From positions 16,093-80,092 of the forward strand of contig NZ_ALJC01000115.1 of the NCBI RefSeq assembly GCF_000282975.1: a stretch of 64,000 nucleotides of DNA, in the 5' to 3' direction. The DNA is from Pseudomonas psychrophila HA-4 (GTDB taxonomy: Bacteria; Pseudomonadota; Gammaproteobacteria; Pseudomonadales; Pseudomonadaceae). The translations under genes and the position numbers were made by a program. The notes under the pieces are model-generated. The model saw only the letters and a program-made list of their open reading frames with translations. It was not told the origin of the DNA and searched no databases. The stretch's first letter is position 1. Each line of letters opens with the position of its first letter. This document shows positions 35,570-43,148 of this stretch, piece after piece.

Positions 35570-35588
35570 CCTCCTGATTTCAGCGAGA
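35570..35588 (-). promoter_or_regulatory. ROSE-like RNA thermometer covering the hsp20 ribosome site
   Basis: In the mRNA the segment UCUCGCU (35588-35582) can pair with the ribosome site AGGAGG (35575-35570) across a six-base loop: U-A, C-G, a bulged G, then C-G, U-A, C-G, U-G. A bulged or opposed G inside a U-C/U-G-C-U anti-ribosome-site strand is the hallmark of ROSE elements before ibpA-type genes. Melting at higher temperature would free the ribosome site. Confidence 0.7.
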
Positions 35589-35627
35589 TTTTTTCTCCGC
35601 GACCCGGTTTCGGCATCGCTTAACCCC

Positions 35628-35656
35628 TAAATAGGGACCGGCAACACCATTTCAAG
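35628..35656 (-). promoter_or_regulatory. Sigma-32 heat-shock promoter of hsp20
   Basis: On the minus strand CTTGAAA (35656-35650) is followed after 13 bases by CCCTATTTA (35636-35628), a good fit to the sigma-32 consensus CTTGAAA / CCCCATnTA. It lies about 66 bases upstream of the start codon. Confidence 0.75.
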
Positions 35657-35684
35657 GGTTTATTTTGAATTTTTTTCAGACGCT

Positions 35685-36644
35685 TCAGGCAGCGTCCACA
35701 GGTGGGTCATTGACCATATGCCGGACCTTCTCGCAGTCGGTCTCACGGCGCATGGCATTAAACAGCACCACCGCTTCAGGATAGTTGCGGGTCAGCATGG
35801 CCAGCCATTGCTTGAGCCGCCCTGGCGCTGAGCGGGGCGTCAGTTGCGCTTCGGCTTGGGCCCAGAAATCGCGAATCATCGGCTGCAAATCTGCCCAGGT
35901 CATCTCGACCACTTCTTCGCCCGCACGCGCGGCAGCAATTTGCCGGGCCAGGTCGGGACGCGAAACCAATCCGCGACCGAGCATGATGTCTTCTGCACCG
36001 CTAATTTCGCGGCAACGACGCCAATCTTCAACCGACCAGATATCGCCATTGGCGAACACCGGCACCTTGACCACATCTTGTACCTGAGCGATGTACTCCC
36101 AGTGCGCAGGCGGCTTGTAGCCGTCCATCTTAGTCCTCGCATGCACCACGATCTGACTCGCGCCGCCCTCTGCCAGTGCAATCGCGCACTCATTGGCGCT
36201 GTCAGGCGTATCAAAACCCAAGCGCATTTTGGCAGTGACCGGAATATGCGCAGGTACCGTGCGCCGAACCTGCAGCAAGATCGCGTGCAGCAGCTCGGGT
36301 TCTTTAAGCAGCACCGCACCGCCACGGGATTTATTCACCGTCTTGGCCGGACAACCAAAGTTGAGGTCAATGACCCCAGAACCCAACTCACAGGCCAACG
36401 CCGCGTTATCGGCCAGACAGGCCGGATCGGAGCCCAGCAATTGCACGCGCAACGGCACGCCGGAGCGGGTTTGCGCGCCATGCTTGAGTTCTGGGGCGAA
36501 TTTGTGGAAGTACGCTTCTGGCAATACTCGCTCGGTGACCCGAATAAATTCGGTCACGCACCAATCAATACCGCCGGTGCGGGTCAGGACATCACGCAGG
36601 ATGTTGTCGACCAACCCTTCCATCGGCGCCAAAGCAATTTGCAT
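35685..36644 (-). CDS. dusC: tRNA-dihydrouridine(16) synthase DusC
   Basis: The 319-residue flavoenzyme starts MQIALAPMEGLVDNILRDVLT and shows the Dus signatures: DLNFGCPAKTVNKSRGGA with the catalytic Cys, TAKMRLGFD, VHARTKMDGY and ANGDIWSVEDW. The DusC subgroup is indicated by its start and by its -HAPL-less, RLKQWLAML C-terminal part. It reduces uridine 16 in the tRNA D-loop using NADPH/FMN. It is on the same strand as the thioesterase gene upstream, 62 bases away. Confidence 0.9.
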   Translation of the reverse strand: MQIALAPMEGLVDNILRDVLTRTGGIDWCVTEFIRVTERVLPEAYFHKFAPELKHGAQTRSGVPLRVQLLGSDPACLADNAALACELGSGVIDLNFGCPAKTVNKSRGGAVLLKEPELLHAILLQVRRTVPAHIPVTAKMRLGFDTPDSANECAIALAEGGASQIVVHARTKMDGYKPPAHWEYIAQVQDVVKVPVFANGDIWSVEDWRRCREISGAEDIMLGRGLVSRPDLARQIAAARAGEEVVEMTWADLQPMIRDFWAQAEAQLTPRSAPGRLKQWLAMLTRNYPEAVVLFNAMRRETDCEKVRHMVNDPPVDAA

Positions 36645-36706
36645 GGGTGACTCTCATAAAAAACGTGCCGCAGTTTACGGGGTTCTGCGGCCAATCGGTA
36701 TCTTGA

Positions 36707-37141
36707 TCAAGCCGTCACGACCGCCGGGCCGTAGCCTTCAATGAACTCGGGGGGCAGACGCTTGGGCTTGCCTGTCGACAATTCAATGCAGACGAACGTG
36801 GTTTGCGCACGCAGCAAGGTGGTGCCGTCAGCAGGCCGGACCAATTGAAAGTGCCGCGTCATGCGTAGGCGCTTATCGCAATCGACAATCCAGGTTGCCA
36901 ATTGCAACTCATCATCTTCATAGGCGCTGGCCAGGTAATCGATCTCATGTCGTGCAACGGCCATTGCCCGATCGAGTCTTCGGTACTCGGTCAAATCCAG
37001 CCCAAGACGCTGGGAGTGGCGCCAAGCGCAACGCTCCAGCCACACCACATAGGCGGCGTTATTGGCATGACCAAAGCCGTCAATGTCTTCGGCCTGCACG
37101 TGCAGATCAATGATGAACGGCGTTGCCAGATCCCAACTCAT
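36707..37141 (-). CDS. Acyl-CoA thioesterase, 4-hydroxybenzoyl-CoA/YbgC-like hotdog fold
   Basis: The 144-residue protein is a single-domain hotdog thioesterase: IDLHVQAEDIDGFGHANNAAYVVWLERCAW holds the catalytic Asp and the conserved HANNAxY-W-E helix, and LRMTRHFQLVR is a later strand. The start at 37141 has AGGA eight bases upstream. A longer open frame exists but the added residues do not look coding. The substrate is unknown. Confidence 0.88.
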   Translation of the reverse strand: MSWDLATPFIIDLHVQAEDIDGFGHANNAAYVVWLERCAWRHSQRLGLDLTEYRRLDRAMAVARHEIDYLASAYEDDELQLATWIVDCDKRLRMTRHFQLVRPADGTTLLRAQTTFVCIELSTGKPKRLPPEFIEGYGPAVVTA

Positions 37142-37259
37142 GCGTGTCTTCCTGCACAAAAATGAAGCACGCAGTGTAACGCACCCCATCCGCACAAAGG
37201 CAGGGCCGGATGGAAGCGAGGGGGAAAGGGGATGGATTTGGCAAACGCCAGACAAACAA

Positions 37260-37290
37260 AAGGGCCATTCAATAATTGAATGACCCTTAA
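37260..37290 (-). terminator. Terminator of the tRNA cluster
   Basis: AGGGCCATTCAAT and ATTGAATGACCCT form a long stem with one mismatch, downstream of the last tRNA-Glu on the minus strand, followed by T residues. Confidence 0.7.
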
Positions 37291-37313
37291 AAATCCCGCA
37301 AAGCGGGTAATCG

Positions 37314-37389
37314 TGGCGTCCCCTAGGGGACTCGAACCCCTGTTACCGCCGTGAAAGGGCGGTGTCCTAGGCCACTAGACGAAGGGGAC
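37314..37389 (-). tRNA. tRNA-Glu (anticodon TTC), copy 2
   Basis: A 76-base cloverleaf reads on the minus strand with acceptor stem GTCCCCT/AGGGGAC, anticodon loop CTTTCAC giving TTC, T-arm with GGGGTTCGAGTCCCC and encoded CCA. It is identical by eye to the copy at 37593. Confidence 0.95.
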
Positions 37390-37466
37390 ACAAACCCTTC
37401 TAACAGTGATCAGCGCTTAGCGATGATCGATCCAATACCAGTGTGGCCCGGCATTGAACTGTAAAT

Positions 37467-37542
<76 letters not shown>

Positions 37543-37592
37543 GATTTATCGCCTGGCGGCGGAGCAACACCGAAATGCTGCTTCTGTAAAAC

Positions 37593-37668
37593 TGGCGTCC
37601 CCTAGGGGACTCGAACCCCTGTTACCGCCGTGAAAGGGCGGTGTCCTAGGCCACTAGACGAAGGGGAC
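37593..37668 (-). tRNA. tRNA-Glu (anticodon TTC), copy 1
   Basis: Same sequence and structure as the copy at 37314, 279 bases away; the pair Ala-Glu is repeated in tandem. Confidence 0.95.
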
Positions 37669-37743
37669 ACAAACCTTCTAACTGATCAGCGCTGAGTGCT
37701 GATCGATTCAATGCCGGTGTGGCCAAGCATTGAACTGTAAATT

Positions 37744-37819
<76 letters not shown>

Positions 37820-37978
37820 AAACAGTCAGTGTTGCGTGTTGCTGTGTGGACGGGGCGCATATTAAGACTGCATCGGTAAGCTGTCAAACTTATTTTCAAA
37901 GTTTATTAAAAAAATCTGTCGAGAGAACAACCACTTACCCTCAAAACCCCGAAAACACGGCCTTTGGCAGGCCGACTC

Positions 37979-38117
37979 ACCCGTAGCATCTGCCGCAGGC
38001 TGCGTCCGATTGCGCAGCGATCGTAAATTCAGCACTCGCGGTCTTTGAGTAAAACCGCGCCATCAGCATTTACGACGGCTACGCCGCCGAACGCAGCCTT
38101 CGGCAGCTGCTACGGGT
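37979..38117. repeat. REPIN-like inverted pair of extragenic repeats
   Basis: Two 30-base arms, 37979-38008 and 38088-38117, are inverted copies with 27 of 30 positions matching by eye; the core is GTAGCA-x-CTGCCG-x-AGGCTGCG. The 79 bases between are also partly self-complementary (GATCGTAAAT and ATTTACGACG). This is the form of Pseudomonas REP doublets. It fills most of the gap between the tRNA operon and gltX and may act as a terminator for gltX. Confidence 0.75.
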
Positions 38118-38130
38118 GTTTCAACGCGTA

Positions 38131-39612
38131 TTAGCTGATTGCGTTAAACAGCTTTTCCCACTCTTTGTTCTCTTTCTTCGACACGCCGCCCAGCAGATCC
38201 AGCGCCTGACGCAGACGGAAACGGGTCAAGTCCGGCCCCAGAATCTCCATCGCATCCAGCACCGATACCGAGCTGGCCTGGCCTGTGATCGACGCAAACA
38301 TCAGCGGCATGGCATCACGCAGTTTCAGCTCAAGCGACTCAACCACGGCCTGAATGCAGGCGGTAATCGGGTCTTTTTCCCATTGGCGCAGGCTTTCGAG
38401 CTTCCACAGAATCAGTTGCATCAACTGACGCACTTGCTCGTTGGACAGCTTCTTGTGCTCAAACAACTTGGCATCCAGTTGCAGGCCACCCGCGAAGAAA
38501 AACCCGGCCAGTGGCGCGATCTGGCTGAACGTTTCAACCCGGCCCTGCACCAGCGGCGCGATCTTCATCATGTACTCAGGGTTCAACGCCCAGTGCTGAA
38601 CGCGGCTGGCGAACTCTTCCAGCGGTAGATCACGCAACCATTGGCCATTAAGCCACGACAGCTTCTCGATATCGAAGATCGGCCCGCCCAGCGACACGCG
38701 AGACAAGTCAAAGTTATCGACCATTTCTTGCAGCGAGAACTTCTCGCGCTCGTCCGGCATCGACCAGCCCATGCGGCCCAGGTAGTTGAGCATGGCTTCA
38801 GGCATAAAGCCCATGCGCTCGTAGAACGTCACTGAGGTCGGGTTCTTGCGCTTGGACAGCTTGCTCTTGTCCGGGTTACGCAACAGCGGCATGTAGCACA
38901 GCTGCGGCTGCTCCCAGCCAAAGTATTCGTACAGCAGGATCAGTTTTGGCGCCGATGGCAGCCACTCTTCGCCACGCAATACGTGGGTGATGCCCATTAA
39001 GTGGTCATCGACCACGTTGGCCAGAAAGTACGTCGGCAGACCATCGGTCTTCATCAGCACTTGCATGTCCATGCGGTCCCACGGGATCTCAACGTCACCG
39101 CGCAACAGGTCAGGCACAACGCACACGCCTTCGGTCGGCACCTTCATGCGGATGACGTGCGGTTCGCCAGCGGCCAGACGGCGGGCCACTTCTTCTTTGG
39201 ACAGCAACAAGGCACGGCCGTCATAACGCGGCGTTTCGCCTTTGGCCATTTGCTCGGCGCGCATCTGGTCCAACTCTTCGCTGGTGCAGAAGCACGGGAA
39301 GGCGTGACCCATATCGACCAGTTGCTGGGTGTACTGCTTATAAATGTCGCTACGTTCGCTTTGGCGATAAGGACCGTGCGGGCCGCCGACGTCCGGGCCT
39401 TCGCTCCAGGTGATCCCCAACCAGCGCAGGGCATCGTAAATCTGCTGCTCAGACTCACGAGTCGAGCGCAGTTGGTCGGTGTCTTCGATCCGCAGGATGA
39501 ACTCGCCGCCATGCTGCTTGGCAAAGCAGTAGTTGAACAAAGCGATGTAGGCAGTGCCTACGTGAGGGTCGCCGGTAGGCGATGGCGCGATGCGTGTGCG
39601 AACGGTGGTCAT
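38131..39612 (-). CDS. gltX: Glutamyl-tRNA synthetase
   Basis: The 493-residue class I synthetase starts MTTVRTRIAPSPTGDPHVGTAY, in which the HIGH-type motif is HVGT, and has the KMSKS-type motif KLSKRKN at about residue 253. ARTDQLRSTRESEQQI-like and SDIYKQY segments and the anticodon-binding C-terminal part are present at normal length. It charges tRNA-Glu, two genes for which lie just downstream. The gene stands alone, with the REPIN-like repeat after it. Confidence 0.96.
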   Translation of the reverse strand: MTTVRTRIAPSPTGDPHVGTAYIALFNYCFAKQHGGEFILRIEDTDQLRSTRESEQQIYDALRWLGITWSEGPDVGGPHGPYRQSERSDIYKQYTQQLVDMGHAFPCFCTSEELDQMRAEQMAKGETPRYDGRALLLSKEEVARRLAAGEPHVIRMKVPTEGVCVVPDLLRGDVEIPWDRMDMQVLMKTDGLPTYFLANVVDDHLMGITHVLRGEEWLPSAPKLILLYEYFGWEQPQLCYMPLLRNPDKSKLSKRKNPTSVTFYERMGFMPEAMLNYLGRMGWSMPDEREKFSLQEMVDNFDLSRVSLGGPIFDIEKLSWLNGQWLRDLPLEEFASRVQHWALNPEYMMKIAPLVQGRVETFSQIAPLAGFFFAGGLQLDAKLFEHKKLSNEQVRQLMQLILWKLESLRQWEKDPITACIQAVVESLELKLRDAMPLMFASITGQASSVSVLDAMEILGPDLTRFRLRQALDLLGGVSKKENKEWEKLFNAIS

Positions 39613-39826
39613 GGGCGGTCTCGAAGTAGAGATAAAAACAAAGGGCGAATGTTAACAGGCCGACCCGGCTTGGCTCCAGCGCAGTAGGCCGCCAAAGACA
39701 GATGACCCGACGCATAGATGAAAAAACCTTAAATAGAGCGGTTGTATCGAATTGATACAGGGAAACCCTCAAGGCATAGATGCTAATCTCGGCCCATTCC
39801 CGGTTTTCCCTGTCAGGAGTCACGCA

Positions 39827-40777
39827 ATGACCCACGTAGTGCTGGTGCTGGTTGAGACCGTTGATGATTATTTGCACTTGCTGGAGCACCAGGGTTACCA
39901 GTTGATCCTTGCACCCACCCCCGCCAGCCGCGCCGACGCTATCGCCCAACACGCTGACCGCATCGACGTGGTCCTGACCCGAGGCCCGCTAGGCTTGCGC
40001 GCGGATGAAATAGCCGCCCTGCCCTTGCTCAAAATCATCTGCGTGATCGGCGCCGGTTATGAGGCCGTGGATCTGCAAGCCGCCAGCAATCGCGGCATTA
40101 CCGTCACCAACGGCGCAGGCGCCAACGCCTCCTCCGTGGCCGACCATGCCATGGCCTTGCTGTTTTCAGCCGTTCGCGGCATTCCCCAGGCCGACGCCAG
40201 CATCCGCCGCAACGAATGGGTCAAAGTGCGTCAACCCTCGCTGACCGGCAAGCGCCTGGGCATCATCGGCTTGGGTGCCATTGGCCAGGCCATCGCCAAA
40301 CGCGCCGCGCTCGGCTTTGAGATGCACATCAGCTACCACACCCGCCAGCCACGCGAAGACTCACCCTACACCTACTGCGCCAACGTGCTCGAACTGGCCA
40401 GCGCGGTCGATTTTCTGATCATCGCCGCCCCCGGTGGCAACTCCACCCACCATTTAGTCAACGCGAGCGTGCTCGATGCGCTAGGCCGTGACGGCTATTT
40501 GGTCAATATCGCGCGCGGCAGCGTGGTCGACACCGACGCCCTGATCGCCGCCCTTACCACTGGCCGAATCGCCGGGGCCGGGCTGGATGTCTTTGAAACT
40601 GAGCCACAGGTACCCGACGCCCTCAAAACTCTCGGCAATGTGGTCATGACCCCGCACGTCGCCGGGCAATCGCCTGAAGCGGTCGAAGGCACCGTGCAGC
40701 TAGTCGTCAAAAACCTGCTGGCGTTTTTTGCCGACCAGCCCGTACTGACGCCCGTGGCGCTGCCTGAGCCCGTCTGA
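39827..40777 (+). CDS. D-2-hydroxyacid dehydrogenase (NAD(P)-dependent)
   Basis: The 316-residue protein has both halves of the family: substrate domain with ICVIGAGYEAVDLQAASNRGI, and the cofactor domain LGIIGLGAIGQAIAKRA (residues about 146-162). The catalytic Arg is in NIARGSVVD, the Glu in LDVFETEPQVP and the His in MTPHVAGQSPEA. The substrate (glyoxylate/hydroxypyruvate or other 2-oxoacids) is not determined. CAGGAG lies eight bases before the ATG at 39827. mntH follows 24 bases after the stop and may be co-transcribed. Confidence 0.9.
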   Translation: MTHVVLVLVETVDDYLHLLEHQGYQLILAPTPASRADAIAQHADRIDVVLTRGPLGLRADEIAALPLLKIICVIGAGYEAVDLQAASNRGITVTNGAGANASSVADHAMALLFSAVRGIPQADASIRRNEWVKVRQPSLTGKRLGIIGLGAIGQAIAKRAALGFEMHISYHTRQPREDSPYTYCANVLELASAVDFLIIAAPGGNSTHHLVNASVLDALGRDGYLVNIARGSVVDTDALIAALTTGRIAGAGLDVFETEPQVPDALKTLGNVVMTPHVAGQSPEAVEGTVQLVVKNLLAFFADQPVLTPVALPEPV

Positions 40778-40801
40778 TTCTTAAACCTGCGGAGCCCACG
40801 C

Positions 40802-42127
40802 TTGAAATTCAGCCTGCCAAAAATTGCCACTGCACCCTTCTGCCCACCAGAAGTCAGTGGCAGCGTCCCCGTCAACGCAAGTGCACCCTTCTGGAAGCGC
40901 GTACTGCGTTTTGCCGGCCCTGGCCTGCTGATCAGCATCGGCTACATGGACCCCGGCAACTGGGCCACTGCCATCGAAGCGGGTTCACGTTACGGCTACA
41001 ACCTGCTGTTCGTGGTGCTGCTCGCCAGCTTGGCCGGGATGGCCGTGCAATGCCTGTGTTCACGGCTGGGCATCGCCACCGGCCGAGACCTCGCGCAGTT
41101 GTGCCGCGAGCGCTACAGCAAACGTTCGGCGCGGGTGCAATGGTTGCTGGCGGAAATCTCGATCATCGCCACCGACCTTGCCGAAGTACTCGGCTGTGCA
41201 CTGGCCTTCCACCTGCTGCTGGGCTGCTCGATGACCTTCGGCATCGCCCTCACCGCCTTCGACACCCTGCTAATCCTGGCCCTGCAAGGCAAAGGCTTCC
41301 GTCGCCTCGAAGCCATCATGCTGGCACTGGTCATGACCATCGCCGCGTGCTTCTTTGTCGAACTGGTCTTGATCAAACCGTACTGGCCGGCCGTGTTCGA
41401 AGGCTTCAAGCCTTCACTCGCAGCCATCAGTGACGCGGCGCCGCTGTACATCGCAATCGGCATCGTTGGCGCCACCGTCATGCCGCACAACCTGTACCTG
41501 CACACCTCCATCGTGCAAACCCGCCTGACCGGCACCGACTACGCCAGCAAACTCGACGCCGTGCGCCTGTCGCGCATCGACACCATCGGCTCGCTGGCAC
41601 TGGCCTTACTGGTCAACGCGGCCATCCTGATCCTCGCTGCGGCCGCCTTCCACCAGACCGGCCACGCCGACGTGGTCGAAATACAAGACGCCTACCGCAT
41701 GCTCGACCCACTGGTCGGCGGCGCAATGGCCAGCGTCCTGTTCGGCGTAGCACTACTGGCCTCAGGGCAAAGCTCGACCTTCACCGGCACCATTGCCGGG
41801 CAAGTGATCATGGAAGGCTACTTAGACCTGCGAATCCCTTGCTGGCAGCGCCGCCTGATCACCCGAGGGCTGGCCTTAATCCCAGCGTTTCTCGGCGTGT
41901 GGCTGATGGGCGACGGCGCGGTAGGCAAACTGCTGATCCTCAGCCAAGTGGTGCTTAGCCTGCAACTGCCCTTTGCGCTGTACCCACTGATCCGCATGAC
42001 CAGCGACAAAAAGCTCATGGGCCCATTCGCCAACCGCCTGCCAACACGGCTGCTGGCGTGGTTTCTGTTTGCGGTAATCAGCGCGGCGAATGTGTGGTTG
42101 ATTGCGCAGATTGGGTTTGGGGATTAG
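40802..42127 (+). CDS. mntH: Nramp-family Mn(II)/Fe(II) transporter MntH
   Basis: The 441-residue Nramp protein has the metal-site motif MDPGNWATAI in helix 1 (Asp and Asn ligands), the MPHNLYLHTSIVQTR motif of helix 6, and the LLASGQSSTFTGTIAGQVIMEGYL motif near helix 8, all as in proton-coupled MntH. The best start is TTG at 40802 with GCGGAG eight bases upstream; the family shows a hydrophilic N terminus of this length. It is 24 bases downstream of the 2-hydroxyacid dehydrogenase gene. Regulation by Mur/Fur is likely from the family but no site was identified. Confidence 0.92.
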   Translation: MKFSLPKIATAPFCPPEVSGSVPVNASAPFWKRVLRFAGPGLLISIGYMDPGNWATAIEAGSRYGYNLLFVVLLASLAGMAVQCLCSRLGIATGRDLAQLCRERYSKRSARVQWLLAEISIIATDLAEVLGCALAFHLLLGCSMTFGIALTAFDTLLILALQGKGFRRLEAIMLALVMTIAACFFVELVLIKPYWPAVFEGFKPSLAAISDAAPLYIAIGIVGATVMPHNLYLHTSIVQTRLTGTDYASKLDAVRLSRIDTIGSLALALLVNAAILILAAAAFHQTGHADVVEIQDAYRMLDPLVGGAMASVLFGVALLASGQSSTFTGTIAGQVIMEGYLDLRIPCWQRRLITRGLALIPAFLGVWLMGDGAVGKLLILSQVVLSLQLPFALYPLIRMTSDKKLMGPFANRLPTRLLAWFLFAVISAANVWLIAQIGFGD

Positions 42128-42138
42128 CCGATAACGCC

Positions 42139-42169
42139 GTGTAGCCGCAGCTTCCGGCAGCGGCTACAC
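42139..42169. terminator. REP-like hairpin between mntH and the hydrolase gene
   Basis: GTGTAGCCGC and GCGGCTACAC form a perfect ten-base stem with an eleven-base loop, between convergent genes. The sequence is similar to the core of Pseudomonas REP elements. Confidence 0.65.
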
Positions 42170-42172
42170 AAT

Positions 42173-43132
42173 TCAATTCAGTTGAGCATTCAACCACCCC
42201 GCCACCCGCGCATGGATTACCGGCACTTCCTCCAGCAAGCCGCTCATGCGCATAAAGTCGTGGGTCATGCCCGGTTCTTCCAGCAATAACACGTCGTTGC
42301 CTGCGATTTTAAGCTGCTCGGCATAGGCCAGCCCTTCGTCATACAACGGGTCGTACCCCGCCAAGTACACCAGCGCCGGGGCTAAACCACTGAGGTCGGC
42401 CGCCAGTAATGGCGAAATCCGCCAGTCACGCAAATCCTCCTCGCCACTGGCGTAATGCCCATAGAAACAGTCCATGGTCGCGGTTTCGAGCAAGTAGCCT
42501 TCGGCATAGCGCACATGGGAGTCACGTTTGCAGCTGCCATCGGTCACTGGGTACAGCAGCACTTGCGCACGCGGGACGATGGTGACTGCTTGCGGCTCAC
42601 GCGCCGCCAGAATCGATAACACGGTACTCAAGGTTCCGCCTGCGCTGTCTCCGGCAAACGCCACACGTGAGGCATCCAGCCCATGTTTGATGCCGTCTTG
42701 CAGTAGCCAGTTCACGGCATCGCAGGCGTCATGCACCGCTGTCGGAAACACCCATTCGGGGGCCAGCCGATAATCCACCGCCAGCAGCGCAAAATCTCCG
42801 AGCGCGGCTAATCGTCGACACAACGCGTCGTGACTGTCGAGGCTGCCAATCACATAGCCGCCGCCATGAAAATACACCACCACCGGCACAGGACTGACTT
42901 CAAGTTCAGGTCGACGATACAGCCGTGCCCGCAGGCTAAAGCCATCGCGCGCCTGGATGCGCAGGTCGTAGCTGTCAACCTGCGGCACCGGCACATCAAA
43001 CACGCTGGCGCTTTGTTCAAACTCACTGCGGGCCTGGGCCGGGGTCAGCGCATGCATCGGCAGATTCTTGCCAGTCATGCGGCCCATGTGGGCCAAGTCC
43101 AAAAAATCTTCAAGATCCGCTATCAACGACAT
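42173..43132 (-). CDS. Alpha/beta hydrolase of the hormone-sensitive lipase family
   Basis: The 319-residue protein has the HSL-family oxyanion motif YFHGGGYVIGS (about residue 88), nucleophile motif FAGDSAGGTLS (about 165), the acid in YLAGYDPLYDEGLAYA and the His in GMTHDFMRMSG. It is 16 bases downstream of the NRPS gene on the same strand with TAGGA before its ATG, so it is almost certainly the last gene of the NRPS operon. It may hydrolyse, tailor or recycle the peptide or an ester of it, or be a passenger; the sequence cannot say. Its substrate is unknown. Confidence 0.87.
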   Translation of the reverse strand: MSLIADLEDFLDLAHMGRMTGKNLPMHALTPAQARSEFEQSASVFDVPVPQVDSYDLRIQARDGFSLRARLYRRPELEVSPVPVVVYFHGGGYVIGSLDSHDALCRRLAALGDFALLAVDYRLAPEWVFPTAVHDACDAVNWLLQDGIKHGLDASRVAFAGDSAGGTLSTVLSILAAREPQAVTIVPRAQVLLYPVTDGSCKRDSHVRYAEGYLLETATMDCFYGHYASGEEDLRDWRISPLLAADLSGLAPALVYLAGYDPLYDEGLAYAEQLKIAGNDVLLLEEPGMTHDFMRMSGLLEEVPVIHARVAGWLNAQLN

Positions 43133-43148
43133 CGCAATTTCCTAGTAG

